Shown: positions 8,681-19,202 of the stretch, piece after piece
Layout: each line of letters opens with the position of its first letter
Numbering within the stretch: the stretch's first letter is position 1
From: Streptomyces erythrochromogenes
Lineage (GTDB): Bacteria > Actinomycetota > Actinomycetes > Streptomycetales > Streptomycetaceae
Assembly (NCBI RefSeq): GCF_036170895.1
Contig: NZ_CP108036.1
Location: 1,798,001-1,862,000, forward strand
Length of the DNA: 64,000 nt
Reading direction: 5' to 3'
The notes under the pieces: model-generated
What the model was told of the DNA's origin: nothing
Database searches by the model: none
What the model saw: only the letters and a program-made list of their open reading frames with translations
Position numbers and translations under genes: made by a program

Positions 8681-9376
8681 TCAGGACGCGGCGACGGGGT
8701 CCTGGCGGCCGGCCGTCAGCCGGCCGTCGGCCATGGTCGCCGTACGGTCCATCCGTTCCAGGTGGGCGTGGTCGTGGGTGACCAGCACGGTCGCGGTGGA
8801 GCGCTCGCGCGTCAGCGTGACCAGCAGGTCCAGCACGGCCGCGCCGCGCTCGTGGTCGAGGGCGCTGGTCGGTTCGTCGACCAGCAGCACGGCGGGCTCG
8901 TTCATCAGCGCGCGGGCGATGTTGATCCGTTGGCGCTGGCCGCCGGAGAGCTGGTGGGGGCGCTTGTCGGCCTTGTCGGCGAGGCCCACCGCGTCCAGCA
9001 GTTCAAGCGCCCGCCGGCGCACGGCCTTCGCGGGCCGGCCCGCCACGTGCGCCATGACCTGGAGCTGCTCGGCGGCGGTCAGCGAGGCCAGCAGGTTCGG
9101 CTGCTGGAAGACGATGCCCATCTTCTCCCGACGCAGGGCCGATTTCTCGGCGGGGCCGAGCCGCGTGGTGTCCTCGCCTGCGACGACGACCCGGCCGCGG
9201 TCCGGGGTGACGAGGGTGGCGGCGACCGCGAGCAGGGAGGACTTGCCGGATCCGGAGGGTCCGACCACCGCCGTGAGGGTGCCGGCGGGCACCTCCAGGC
9301 CGACCGCGTCGAGGGCGGTGAGCCGGCCCTCCCCGTCGGGGTAGGTGAGCGTGACGTCGTGGACGAGGAGGGTCAT
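8681..9376 (-). CDS. ABC transporter ATP-binding protein (MacB/LolD type)
   Basis: A 231-residue ATPase with Walker A GPSGSGKSS, Q-loop FQQPNL, signature LSGGQRQR, Walker B VLLVDEPTSALDH and the H-loop histidine in TVLVTHDHAH. Length and the extended D-loop region match the LolD/MacB group that partners FtsX-type permeases. Start ATG 9376 overlaps the stop of the permease gene by 4 bp (ATGA), implying translational coupling. It presumably energises extrusion of an amphipathic compound or lipoprotein-like substrate; substrate unknown. A two-component system encoded divergently upstream is the likely regulator. Confidence 0.93.
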   Translation of the reverse strand: MTLLVHDVTLTYPDGEGRLTALDAVGLEVPAGTLTAVVGPSGSGKSSLLAVAATLVTPDRGRVVVAGEDTTRLGPAEKSALRREKMGIVFQQPNLLASLTAAEQLQVMAHVAGRPAKAVRRRALELLDAVGLADKADKRPHQLSGGQRQRINIARALMNEPAVLLVDEPTSALDHERGAAVLDLLVTLTRERSTATVLVTHDHAHLERMDRTATMADGRLTAGRQDPVAAS

Positions 9377-10458
9377 CGGGCGCTCCCGAGGGCGGTCAGC
9401 GGGTCGACGGCGGTGATCCGCCGGATGGACAGGGCCGCGCCCAGCGCGCCGAGCGCGATCATGATCGCGGCGGGGACGAGCACCGTGGCGGCGTCGAGGA
9501 CGAAGGGCACGTCGCCGCCGCTGATCAGCGCGCCGAATCCGGCGGCGAGCGCGGTGCCCAGCCCGGTGCCGATGGCGAGCATCACCACGGCCTGGCCGAG
9601 GGCGTCCCGCAGCAGGTAGGGGGTGGAGGCGCCCAGCGCCTTCAGGACGGCGATGTCGCCGCTGCGCTGGATGGTCCACACCGTGAAGAAGGCACCTATG
9701 ACCAGGGCCGAGATGGCGAAGAGGAAGCCGCGCATCAGCTGGAGCGAGCCGTTCTCGGCCTGGTAGGAGCCTATGGCGCCCAAGGCCTCGTCCACGGTCT
9801 GCGCCCGGGTGGCCGCCGCCCGGTCGGCGGCGGCGAGGTCCAGTCCGCTGCCGGAGACGGCGACGACGGTGGCGAGGGTGTCGATGGAGGTGCCGGGGTT
9901 GCCGATGCGCTGCCAGTCGTTGAGGTCCATCCAGACGACCGGGGTGTGGCTGTAGGCGGCGGTGCCGGCGACGGCGGCCACCGTCAGTTCGAGCGGCCCG
10001 ATCTTGAGCTTGGCGCCGGCGGTGAGGCCGCCGAGCTCCTTCGCCGCCTTCTCGGCGAGGACCACCTGGCCCTGTGTGAGGCCCGCGTCCCGCGGCGCGA
10101 GCCCGCCCGCGGGTTCCACGCCGAAGACCGAGACCGCGGCGGTGCGCTCACCCGAGACGGCGTTGGTGGTGCGGATGCCGAGGGGCTGCGCCGCCTTCAC
10201 GCCGGGCTGCCCCCGCCAGGCCAGCCACGCTGACTCGGGCACCTGGGAGTTGTTGAAGGACACATCCTGGTCCCCGGCGGGAGCGGCGAAGGCCAGGTGC
10301 GAGGCGGGCAGGCCGGTGATGGCCGAGATGTTCTCCCGGGCCAGGCCGGCGGTGAGCCCGGACAGCAGGCCGACCAGCAGCGTGATCAGCAGCACGACCG
10401 AGCCCATGAGGGCGAAGCGGCCCTTGGCGAACCGTAGATCTCTCCATGCGACGAACAT
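9373..10458 (-). CDS. ABC transporter permease, FtsX/MacB family
   Basis: A 361-residue permease starting at ATG 10458 (MFVAWRDLRFAKGRFALMG). Layout is the FtsX pattern: one N-terminal membrane helix (GSVVLLITLLVGLLSGLTAG), a large extracytoplasmic domain of about 200 residues, then three C-terminal helices, ending with VLVPAAIMIALGALGAALS. The segment GDIAVLKALGASTPYLLRDA is the coupling-helix region typical of MacB/FtsX permeases. It is co-transcribed with the following ATPase by a 4-bp overlap and divergent from the histidine kinase, with a 134-bp shared promoter region. An upstream longer start exists but lacks a better ribosome site. Confidence 0.92.
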   Translation of the reverse strand: MFVAWRDLRFAKGRFALMGSVVLLITLLVGLLSGLTAGLARENISAITGLPASHLAFAAPAGDQDVSFNNSQVPESAWLAWRGQPGVKAAQPLGIRTTNAVSGERTAAVSVFGVEPAGGLAPRDAGLTQGQVVLAEKAAKELGGLTAGAKLKIGPLELTVAAVAGTAAYSHTPVVWMDLNDWQRIGNPGTSIDTLATVVAVSGSGLDLAAADRAAATRAQTVDEALGAIGSYQAENGSLQLMRGFLFAISALVIGAFFTVWTIQRSGDIAVLKALGASTPYLLRDALGQAVVMLAIGTGLGTALAAGFGALISGGDVPFVLDAATVLVPAAIMIALGALGAALSIRRITAVDPLTALGSAR

Positions 10459-10592
10459 GTCCCCCACCTTGGTGTTCCGCGTGGACACAAGGCATCGCGC
10501 CACAGTAGTGATCCTCGTATCGAAGGGCGCACCGGGACATCAAACTTTCGGTTGACCGGGGCCGGCGGGGACCCGCTTACGCTGGTCGGGAC

Positions 10593-11858
10593 ATGACTGC
10601 TGCCGCTCCCCCCGTCCCGCCCGGCGCCTGCGCGCCCACGGCCGCGCCCGCCGCCACCGCCCTGACCCTGACCCCCGTGTCGAAGGTGCTGAAGCTGTGC
10701 CTGCACGCCCTGCTCCTCGGGCTGCTCGCACTGGCCGCCGGCCGGGCCGTCGCCGACTCCGCGCCCCGGGCCGGCTGGGTGGTCGCCGCCTGCGTGCTGC
10801 TCGCCGCCGTGTACGCGGCCGGCGTGCGGGCGCCCGCCGTGCACGGCTCGCCGCGGGCGGGCGCGGTGTGGCTGGCCGGGCTCGGGGCGGCATGGGCGGG
10901 CCTGCTGCTGGTCTCCCCCGACGGGCTGTGGATCGCCTTCCCCCTGTACTTCCTGGAACTGCACCTGCTGCGGCTGCGGTGGGGGGTCGCGGCCGTCGCG
11001 GTGACCGCCTGCGCCGCCATCGGCGGCTTCCTCGCGCACAGCAGCGCGGCCACCCCGGGGGCCTTCCTCGGGCCGCTGCTGGGCGGCGCCGTGGCGGTGG
11101 CGACCGTACTGGGCTACCAGGCGCTGTACCGCGAGAGCGAACGGCGCCGGGAGCTCATCGAGGAGCTCATCACGACGCGGGCCGATCTGGCCGCGGCCGA
11201 ACGCGGCGCCGGGATCCTGGCCGAGCGGGAGCGGCTGGCCCGGGAGATCCACGACACCCTCGCGCAGGGCCTGTCCTCCATCCAGCTGCTGCTGCGGGCG
11301 GCCGAGCGGGCGCTTCCGGAAGGCGCACCGGCCCTGCCGCACATCGCGCAGGCCCGGGAGGCCGCCCAGGACAACCTCGCCGAGGCGCGTCGCTTCGTAC
11401 GCGCCCTGACGCCGCCGGACCTGGAGCACGGCTCGCTCGCCGCGGCGTTGGAGCGGCTGTGCGCGGGCATGCCGGGGCCGCGGGTGCGGTTCTCGCTGAG
11501 CGGCCGGCCGCGGGTGCTGCCGACCCCGTACGAGGTGGCGCTGCTGCGGATCGCCCAGTCGGCGCTGGCCAACGTGGTGCGGCACGCCCGGGCCGGGCGC
11601 GCGGAGATCACGCTGACCTTCATGGACGCCTCGGTGACGCTGGACATCGTCGACGACGGGCACGGCTTCGACCCGTCCTCGGCCGCCTCCGGCTCGGGCG
11701 ACGGCGGCTTCGGGCTGCCCGCCATGCGCTCGCGCGCCGAGACCCTGGGCGGGCTGTTCACGGTGGAGTCCGCCCCCGGGCAGGGCACCGCCGTGGCCGT
11801 CACCCTGCCGCTGCCCCTGGAACATCTGGAACACACGGATCCCGTGGAGGCCCCGTGA
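10593..11858 (+). CDS. NarL-family sensor histidine kinase
   Basis: A 421-residue membrane kinase. Several hydrophobic helices occupy about residues 35-185 with no large extracytoplasmic domain. A HisKA_3 dimerisation domain follows (AERERLAREIHDTLAQGLSS, phospho-accepting His in EIHDT), then a HATPase with N-box LANVVRHARAG and G-boxes DDGHGF and GGFGLPAMRSRAE. The class is LiaS/DesK-like, often sensing envelope or membrane state. Its stop overlaps the start of the response regulator (GTGA). The divergent ABC exporter is a natural target. Confidence 0.93.
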   Translation: MTAAAPPVPPGACAPTAAPAATALTLTPVSKVLKLCLHALLLGLLALAAGRAVADSAPRAGWVVAACVLLAAVYAAGVRAPAVHGSPRAGAVWLAGLGAAWAGLLLVSPDGLWIAFPLYFLELHLLRLRWGVAAVAVTACAAIGGFLAHSSAATPGAFLGPLLGGAVAVATVLGYQALYRESERRRELIEELITTRADLAAAERGAGILAERERLAREIHDTLAQGLSSIQLLLRAAERALPEGAPALPHIAQAREAAQDNLAEARRFVRALTPPDLEHGSLAAALERLCAGMPGPRVRFSLSGRPRVLPTPYEVALLRIAQSALANVVRHARAGRAEITLTFMDASVTLDIVDDGHGFDPSSAASGSGDGGFGLPAMRSRAETLGGLFTVESAPGQGTAVAVTLPLPLEHLEHTDPVEAP

Positions 11859-12484
11859 CCATCCGTCTCCTGCTCGCCGACGACCACCCCGTGGTCCGGG
11901 CGGGCCTGCGCGCGGTGCTGGACACCGAGGCGGACTTCGCGGTGGTGGCCGAGGCGGCGACCGCCGAGCGGGCGGTGGAGCTGGCCGCCGGCGAACCGGT
12001 GGACGTGGTCCTGATGGACCTCCAGTTCGGACCGGGCATGCACGGATCGGAGGCGACGGCCCTGATCACGGCCCGCCCGGGCGCCCCCCGGGTGCTGGTG
12101 CTGACCACGTACGACACGGACGCGGACATCCTGGCGGCGGTGGAGGCGGGCGCCTCGGGCTACCTGCTCAAGGACGCCCCGCCGGAGGAGCTGGCGGCGG
12201 CCGTGCGCACGGCCGCAGCGGGCCAGTCGGCGCTGGCCCCGGCAGTGGCGCTGCGCCTGATGGACCGGATGCGGATGCCGGCGGAGGCCCTGACGAAGCG
12301 GGAGCTGGAGGTCCTCCAGCTGGTGGCGGACGGCCTGTCGAACCAGCAGATCTCCAAGCAGCTCTTCCTCAGCCAGGCCACGGTCAAGTCCCACCTGGTC
12401 CACGTCTACGCGAAGCTCGGCGTCGAATCCCGCACGGCGGCGGTCGCGGCAGCCGCCACCCGCCGCCTGATCCGCACCCCGTAA
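11855..12484 (+). CDS. NarL/LuxR-family response regulator
   Basis: A 209-residue regulator. The receiver domain shows the acidic pocket LLLADDHPVV, the phospho-acceptor Asp in VVLMDLQFGPGMHG, Thr in LVLTTYDTD and Lys in GYLLKDAPP. A LuxR-type helix-turn-helix follows at the C-terminus (ALTKRELEVLQLVADGLSNQ, then LSQATVKSHLVHVYAKLGV). Start GTG 11855 overlaps the kinase stop. Partner of the preceding kinase; probable activator or repressor of the divergent ABC transporter. Confidence 0.94.
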   Translation: MTIRLLLADDHPVVRAGLRAVLDTEADFAVVAEAATAERAVELAAGEPVDVVLMDLQFGPGMHGSEATALITARPGAPRVLVLTTYDTDADILAAVEAGASGYLLKDAPPEELAAAVRTAAAGQSALAPAVALRLMDRMRMPAEALTKRELEVLQLVADGLSNQQISKQLFLSQATVKSHLVHVYAKLGVESRTAAVAAAATRRLIRTP

Positions 12485-12503
12485 CCCGTAGCCCGGGGCC
12501 GCG

Positions 12504-13991
12504 CTACGCCACCCAGTGCGGGCGGTCCACCGACGGGGGCAGGGGGACGTCGCCGTGGAAGGCGTCAGCGAGGCGGCGTACGCCCTCGTCGAGGCGGTCG
12601 GCGGGGAGGGTGTACGGAATGCGGAGGCGGTGTTCGAAGGTGCCCGGGTCGACGCCGAAGCGGGCTCCGCGTCCGATGTGCACGCCGGCGGCCGCGGCCC
12701 GTTCGGCCAGGGCCGAGCTGACCGGCTCGCCCAGGTCGACCCAGAGCGACAGGCCGCCCGGCGGTATCCGCCAGGACCACTCCGGGGCGTGCCGCTGGAG
12801 CGCGTCCACCAGGGCCGCACGCCGGTCGCGCAGCTGGGCGAGCCGTGCGGGCAGGGTGCGGTCCATGTTGTCCAGCAGCGGGAGCGCGACGAGCTGGTCG
12901 AGGACCGAGCCGGTCATGTCGGCGGAGACCCGCAGGGCCGTCAGCTCGGTGATCATCTTCGCACCGGCCCGGACCCAGCCGACGCGCAGGCCGCCCCAGT
13001 GGGTCTTGCTGAGCGAGCCGATGGTCACCACGTGGTCCGCGCCGCCGCGCGGGGCCAGTGAGGCCAGGGGCGCGGGGGCCGGCACGTCCAGGGCGATGTC
13101 GGCGATGGTCTCGTCGACCACGAGCCAGGTGCCGGTGCGCCGGGTCGCCGCGAGCAGCCGCAGCCGCTCCTCCGCGGGCATGAGCGCACCCGTCGGGTTG
13201 TGGAAGTCGGGGATCGTGTAGGCCAGCCTCGGCACGGTCTGGCGCAGCGTGGACTCGGCGATCTCCATGTCCCAGCCGGTGTCGGAGACGGCGATGGACC
13301 CGGTGCGCAGCCGGGCGTGGCGCAGGGCGTCCAGGGCGTTGGCGTAGGTGGGGTTCTCGGTGACGACCCGGTCCCCGGCGCGGCAGAGCAGGCTGACAAC
13401 GAGGGTGAAGGCCTGCTGGGCGCCGGAGGTGACGAGGATCTGCTCGGGGCGGGTGGGCAGGCCGCGCCGGGTGAAGCGTTCGGCGACGGCCGTGCGCAGG
13501 TCGGGCAGGCCGAAGGGGTGGTAGCCGGGGCTGCGGGCGGCGTCGGGCAGCCGGGGCGCGGCCCCGGCGAGGGCGTCGGCGAGGGCGCCGTCCGGGGCGC
13601 CCATGGCGGCGATGGCCAGGTCGATGCCGGGCTCGCCGTCGGCGCTGTGGCCGCCGGCGCCGACGAGGGCGTGGGCGCCGACGGGGCGGTGTCCGTCGGG
13701 GAGCTCGGTCCAGGTGCCGGAGCCGCGCCGGCTGCGGACGTAGCCGCTCTCGCGCAGCAGGTCGTAGGCGCCGGTGACGGTGGCCCGGCTGGCGCCGACG
13801 GCTTCGGCGAGCTCGCGTTCGGCGGGCAGGCGCACGTGCAGGGCGATGCGGCCGTCGAGGATCAGCGTGCGGACGGCTTCGGCGAGCGACCGGTAGCCGG
13901 GGCGGGCGAGTACGTCGGCGGGGAGCAGGGCCGCGAGCTGGCGGCTGCCGATGGTTCTGTCCGCTGTCCGGACCACTCGCCCGTTCGCCAT
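12504..13991 (-). CDS. MocR-type PLP-dependent GntR regulator
   Basis: A 495-residue fusion of an N-terminal GntR winged helix (about residues 25-95; LPAERELAEAVGASRATVTG then YDLLRESGYVRSRRGSGTW) to a fold-type I aminotransferase-like domain. PLP-site features are present: TSGAQQAFTL, NPTYANAL, DFHNPTGALMP and the Schiff-base lysine in GSLSKTHWGGLRVGW. MocR proteins sense PLP or amino-acid derivatives and usually control a divergent gene. The gene opposite (14080 or 14229) is separated by ATTGG-repeat operators. Start ATG 13991 is set where GntR homology begins; upstream in-frame codons are operator DNA. Confidence 0.92.
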   Translation of the reverse strand: MANGRVVRTADRTIGSRQLAALLPADVLARPGYRSLAEAVRTLILDGRIALHVRLPAERELAEAVGASRATVTGAYDLLRESGYVRSRRGSGTWTELPDGHRPVGAHALVGAGGHSADGEPGIDLAIAAMGAPDGALADALAGAAPRLPDAARSPGYHPFGLPDLRTAVAERFTRRGLPTRPEQILVTSGAQQAFTLVVSLLCRAGDRVVTENPTYANALDALRHARLRTGSIAVSDTGWDMEIAESTLRQTVPRLAYTIPDFHNPTGALMPAEERLRLLAATRRTGTWLVVDETIADIALDVPAPAPLASLAPRGGADHVVTIGSLSKTHWGGLRVGWVRAGAKMITELTALRVSADMTGSVLDQLVALPLLDNMDRTLPARLAQLRDRRAALVDALQRHAPEWSWRIPPGGLSLWVDLGEPVSSALAERAAAAGVHIGRGARFGVDPGTFEHRLRIPYTLPADRLDEGVRRLADAFHGDVPLPPSVDRPHWVA

Positions 13992-14005
13992 GCCAACCTC
14001 CCCTG

Positions 14006-14064
14006 ATTGGCTCTGACGGCCAGGCCAATCGAGGTCCAGACTCGCGGTATTGGCCCCCGATTGG
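14006..14064. promoter_or_regulatory. ATTGG-repeat operator cluster of the MocR regulator
   Basis: Four copies of the pentamer occur in the divergent promoter: ATTGG 14006-14010, its complement CCAAT 14025-14029, ATTGG 14049-14053 and ATTGG 14060-14064. Mixed direct and inverted repeats of this kind are typical of MocR binding regions. Assignment to the adjacent MocR gene is inferred from position. Confidence 0.6.
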
Positions 14065-14079
14065 CAAGGAGACGCCGAG

Positions 14080-14262
14080 ATGCTGACCGACCGTGACGAA
14101 CGTGCCCTGCTGGCCGCCGCCGAGAACCGGATCTCCCGTCCGCTGGGGATCGGGGCCGCGCTGGCCTCCGTACGGCGCGCTGTCGCGCGGCGGCCGCAGG
14201 ATCGCACGCAGGGGCGAGAATCGGTGGCATGTCAGCCAACACGCACTCCGATTCACCCGTGA
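14080..14262 (+). CDS. Possible small ORF divergent from mocR, 60 aa
   Basis: ATG 14080 follows a CAAGGAGA ribosome site at suitable spacing and opens a 60-residue basic peptide beginning MLTDRDERALLAAAENR. It overlaps the start of the next gene in another frame. The N-terminal third looks like real protein, the C-terminal half (RRPQDRTQGRESVACQP) does not. It could be a truncated relic of the usual MocR target gene or a short leader peptide. I do not recognise it. Confidence 0.3.
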   Translation: MLTDRDERALLAAAENRISRPLGIGAALASVRRAVARRPQDRTQGRESVACQPTRTPIHP

Positions 14263-14840
14263 TCGCGGGACTGCTCCTGGCCGCCGGCGGCGGCCGGCGG
14301 CTCGGCGGCCGCCCCAAGGCCCTGCTGCCCTACCGCGGCCGGCCTCTGGTGGAGAACGCCGTGCGGGTGCTGCGGGAGGCGGGCTGCGGCCCGGTGCACG
14401 TGGTGCTCGGCGCCTCGGCGGCCGAGGTCCGCGAGCGCGCCGACCTGTCCGGCTGCGTGGTCGTGGACAACCCGGACTGGGCGGAGGGGATGGGTTCCTC
14501 GCTGCGGGTGGGCCTGGCCTCCCTGGCCGGTACGGACGCCCGCGCGGCCCTGGTCTCGCTGGTCGACCAGCCGGGCATCGGCCCGGCGGCGGTGGCCCGG
14601 GTGCGGGAGGCCTACCGCTCCCCCGCGAGCCTGGCGGCGGCGGCGTACGGCGGGGAGCGCGGGCACCCCGTGCTGTTCGGCGCGGACCGGTGGGCGGACA
14701 TCGCGGCGACGGCGACGGGCGACAGGGGCGCGCGGGTCCATCTGGCGCGCCACGCCGGAGAGCTCATGCTGGTGGAGTGCTCCGACGTCGCGGAGGCCTT
14801 CGACATCGACACGCCGCCCGACCTGGCACGACTCCTTTGA
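14229..14840 (+). CDS. MocA/MobA-like nucleotidyltransferase
   Basis: A 203-residue NTP-transferase. The N-terminus has the GT-A nucleotide site LLLAAGGGRRLGGRPKALLPY, followed by PLVENAVRVLREAGCGPVHV, metal-site VDQPGIGPAAV and late GGERGHPVLFGADRW. This pattern fits molybdenum cofactor cytidylyltransferase (MocA) or the closely related XdhC-linked proteins that mature xanthine dehydrogenase, which would suit a purine-catabolic neighbourhood. No xdh genes are in the window, so that link is inference. Start ATG 14229. Confidence 0.85.
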   Translation: MSANTHSDSPVIAGLLLAAGGGRRLGGRPKALLPYRGRPLVENAVRVLREAGCGPVHVVLGASAAEVRERADLSGCVVVDNPDWAEGMGSSLRVGLASLAGTDARAALVSLVDQPGIGPAAVARVREAYRSPASLAAAAYGGERGHPVLFGADRWADIAATATGDRGARVHLARHAGELMLVECSDVAEAFDIDTPPDLARLL

Positions 14841-14910
14841 GCACCGCGTGACGACAGTGGCACTGAGGGCCACCGGCAAGTGGAATCTGTCGACTCAGAG
14901 AATCTCGACA

Positions 14911-14963
14911 TCAACAAACCATTGAACTTCCACCATGAGGAAATTACTATCCACTGGTCAGAA
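14911..14963 (+). promoter_or_regulatory. aceB promoter with both ureide palindromes
   Basis: A good sigma-HrdB promoter is readable: -35 TTGAAC (14922-14927), 17-bp spacer, -10 TACTAT (14945-14950). Palindrome TCAACAAACCATTGA (14911-14925) merges into the -35 box. TTCCACCATGAGGAA (14928-14942) fills the spacer, and ATCCACTGGTCAGAA (14949-14963) starts on the -10. The latter two have centres 21 bp apart, as at allB, hyi, catalase and gcl. Geometry fits repression by blocking RNA polymerase. Confidence 0.75.
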
Positions 14964-15091
14964 GCGCCCTGAACCCACAGACGGCGCCCGCGACCGTATT
15001 TCGGAACTCTCCACACCCGACGGCACTGCGTGCCGTCTCGCGCGAGCATTCCCCGCGGCCGCCAGGCACCGCCGCTGAAGGAGTGACAGTT

Positions 15092-16711
<1,620 letters not shown>

Positions 16712-16750
16712 GACCCCGGATCCGGCCGGAACGCACAGCGGCCGGACCCT

Positions 16751-16793
16751 ACGCCTCCGCCCCCGCAGCCCACGGCTGCGGGGGCGGAGGCGT
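16751..16793. terminator. Bidirectional terminator after aceB
   Basis: A perfect 19-bp stem beginning ACGCCTCCGCC with a 5-nt loop lies between the convergent aceB and kinase genes. Confidence 0.93.
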
Positions 16794-16806
16794 ATCCGCC
16801 GCCCGG

Positions 16807-18396
16807 TCAGCGCCGGCGCCTGACGCGCTGCCGCGCGGTCTCGATGAGCACGCGCGCGTGGTCCGGTGGCCGCTGCGTCGGGATCCAGCCCCGGTCCAGG
16901 GCGGCTTCGAGGGGCTCCAGCCGGGCGAAGGCCTCGACCGCGCCGTCCTCGTCCTCCAGCAGTACGGCGCCCAGCAGCAGGCAGCTCTCCAGGGTCTCCG
17001 GCGCGTCCGCTCCGAGCAGGTCCGCCCGCCCGGCGGCCACGCTGCGCAGCAGCGGGACGGCCTCCGCGCCGCGGCCGCAGGCGGAGAGGCAGAGGGCGAG
17101 GTCGTAGGAGGCCCGGTGGTACTCCGGGGAGTAGTCCCCGTGGGTGTCCTCGCGCGCCTCGGCTATCAGCCGCAGCGGGACCAGGGCCTCGCTGAGCCGC
17201 CCCAGGTGCCAGAGCCTGCTGGCCCAGGCCCGCAGTGACATGATCGCCTCGTCGTTGTGCGGGCCGAGCACCGCGACGCGCTGCTCGGCGAGTTCCTCGC
17301 TCAGCTGCAGCGCCTCGTCCAGGTCCCCCAGCGTCCACAGGCAGTCGGCCTCCACCCGGCGGGCCCGCAGGGTCGCGTCGGCGTTCGGGCCGTTCACCAG
17401 CACCCGGCGGCGGACGACCTCGCGGCTCGCGGCGAGCCCCGCCTCGGGCCGGTTGGACAGCCAGTTGTTCTCGGCGTCGCGCAGCATCCGGTCGGTCTCC
17501 GCGTCGTGGGCGGCGAGCCGCTGCCTGGCCCACACCGGGCCGTGGGCCTCCAGCGGCGGCACGTCGAGGACGTAGGACGCTAGTTCGGCGGAGGCCGGCC
17601 GGTCCCCCGGGCGCTTCTCCAGCAGGGCGGAGACCAGGAGGTCCAGCGCGGGCGGCAGGTCGGGCCGCAGGGCGGACAGCCTTTGCGGCTGCTCCTCCAG
17701 GTGGGCGCGGCGGTATTCCTCGCGGGATTCGCAGGTTCCGAAGGGGCGCACTCCGGTGAGGAGTTCGAAGGCCAGGCAGCCGAAGGCGTAGAGGTCGCCC
17801 TGGTAGGTGACCGGGCTCCCGCTCCACTGCTCGGGCGGCATGTAGGGGGCGCTGCCGAGGACCTGGCCGGGGGTGGTGAGCTCGGTGACCGGTTCGGCGC
17901 CGACGAGCTTGGCGATGCCGAAGTCGCACACCTTGACCGTGCCGCCGGACGTCAGGAGGACGTTGGAGGGCTTGATGTCCCGGTGCACGATCTCGGCGCC
18001 GTGCACGTCGACGATGCCCTGGACGATCTCGCGCAGGACGGGCAGCGCCCAGGCCGGGGTGCGGTCGGCGATGAACCGCTCCGCCAGTTCCCGGTGCAGG
18101 CTGTGGCCCTCGACGTACTCCATCGCCAGGTAGTCGACGCCGCTGTCGGAGCCGGCGCCGAAGAGGCGCACGGTGTGGCGGCTCACGACGCGTTCCAGGG
18201 CGCGCGCCTCGTGCCGGAAGCGGGCCCGCGCCTCCGGGGAGTCCAGGGACTGCGCGAGGATCGTCTTCACGGCGACGGTGTCGCCGCTCCCGGTGTCGGT
18301 GGCCTGCCAGACCTCGCCCATGCCGCCCCGGCCGAGGAGCCGGTCCAGCCGGTAGCGGCCGTCGAGCAGTATCCCGTCCAGGGCGGGGCCGGCCAT
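16807..18396 (-). CDS. Ser/Thr protein kinase with C-terminal TPR-like region
   Basis: A 529-residue eukaryotic-type kinase. Kinase domain about residues 10-275: Gly loop [14 protein letters not shown], catalytic Lys in [18 protein letters not shown] catalytic loop, DFGIAK, and activation-segment [11 protein letters not shown]. The C-terminal 250 residues are helical repeats of the tetratricopeptide type ([20 protein letters not shown], then [20 protein letters not shown] units). No membrane helix is seen, so it is soluble, unlike PknB. ATG 18396 is chosen because GGCGGG lies at proper distance; a GTG two codons earlier overlaps the upstream stop. Third gene of an Hsp70/coiled-coil/kinase operon; substrates unknown. 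Confidence 0.9.
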   Translation of the reverse strand: MAGPALDGILLDGRYRLDRLLGRGGMGEVWQATDTGSGDTVAVKTILAQSLDSPEARARFRHEARALERVVSRHTVRLFGAGSDSGVDYLAMEYVEGHSLHRELAERFIADRTPAWALPVLREIVQGIVDVHGAEIVHRDIKPSNVLLTSGGTVKVCDFGIAKLVGAEPVTELTTPGQVLGSAPYMPPEQWSGSPVTYQGDLYAFGCLAFELLTGVRPFGTCESREEYRRAHLEEQPQRLSALRPDLPPALDLLVSALLEKRPGDRPASAELASYVLDVPPLEAHGPVWARQRLAAHDAETDRMLRDAENNWLSNRPEAGLAASREVVRRRVLVNGPNADATLRARRVEADCLWTLGDLDEALQLSEELAEQRVAVLGPHNDEAIMSLRAWASRLWHLGRLSEALVPLRLIAEAREDTHGDYSPEYHRASYDLALCLSACGRGAEAVPLLRSVAAGRADLLGADAPETLESCLLLGAVLLEDEDGAVEAFARLEPLEAALDRGWIPTQRPPDHARVLIETARQRVRRRR

Positions 18397-18398
18397 CG

Positions 18399-19175
18399 TC
18401 ACCCGCCGATCGCGGTGTGGACGAGGGCGCGGACGTGCGGGGTGCGGCCGACGACCTGGTAGGCGGGGGCGACGCACAGGGTGAGGGGTTCGCTCTCCTC
18501 GGCCCAGGGCCACAGGTCGTACAGGTGGGTGTCGGGGGTGCGGCCCAGGTGCAGCTCGAAGTTCCATCGGTGGACTCCGCCCAGTTCGGCGATGTCGGCG
18601 CGCAGCTCGGCGGTCTGGTGGTGAAGGTCCGTCACCGTGCCCAGCCTCGCGTCCCCGCCCAGCACGCGGGCGGCCGCGCCGTGCCAGTCCTCCTCGGCGG
18701 CGGGGTGTTCCGCGAGGACCGTGCGGAACAGGGCGGCGGCGAGCCGTACGTGGGTCTCCAGCCGGCCGTAGCGGTCCGGGATCGCGGCGGCCACGTCGGC
18801 GCAGCGTCCGACGATCTGGTCGCGCAGGGCGACGTAGCCGCGGGCCGTCTCGTTGTGGGCGCTCTCCAGTTCCGTGGTCCGGTCGGCGCGCAGGCTGTGC
18901 ACCACCTCGTAGAGCTTGTCGAGCCGGCCCTGCCGGTCCTCGCGTTCGGCGCGCAGGGACTCGACCTCCGTGCGCAGGGCCCGTACCTCGTGGAAGACCT
19001 TCCACGGGAGGATGCGGCGGGAGTCCTCCTGCTGTTCGGGCTCGTGGTCGTGGGCGCCGGGGTGGGGCGGCTGCTGTGCGGGCACGGGCGGCGGTGTGGA
19101 CGGCGCGGGCGGGCGGGCGCCGGGCCACGGTCCCGGTGACGCGGGCCGGCCCCGGTCCGGTTCTGAGCTATCCAT
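18399..19175 (-). CDS. Uncharacterised coiled-coil protein in Hsp70-kinase operon
   Basis: A 258-residue soluble protein with no family I recognise. The N-terminal 45 residues are Pro-rich and disordered. About residues 58-105 form a coiled coil ([20 protein letters not shown], then [17 protein letters not shown]). The C-terminal half is a mixed fold with [12 protein letters not shown] and [20 protein letters not shown]. Start ATG 19175 follows AGGAGAAGGGG. It ends 3 bases before the kinase ATG and starts 28 bp after the Hsp70-like gene, so all three are one transcription unit. Its position suggests an adaptor between the chaperone-like ATPase and the kinase. Confidence 0.85.
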   Translation of the reverse strand: MDSSEPDRGRPASPGPWPGARPPAPSTPPPVPAQQPPHPGAHDHEPEQQEDSRRILPWKVFHEVRALRTEVESLRAEREDRQGRLDKLYEVVHSLRADRTTELESAHNETARGYVALRDQIVGRCADVAAAIPDRYGRLETHVRLAAALFRTVLAEHPAAEEDWHGAAARVLGGDARLGTVTDLHHQTAELRADIAELGGVHRWNFELHLGRTPDTHLYDLWPWAEESEPLTLCVAPAYQVVGRTPHVRALVHTAIGG

Positions 19176-19202
19176 GTGGCGTTCCCCTTCTCCTGCTGCC
19201 TG

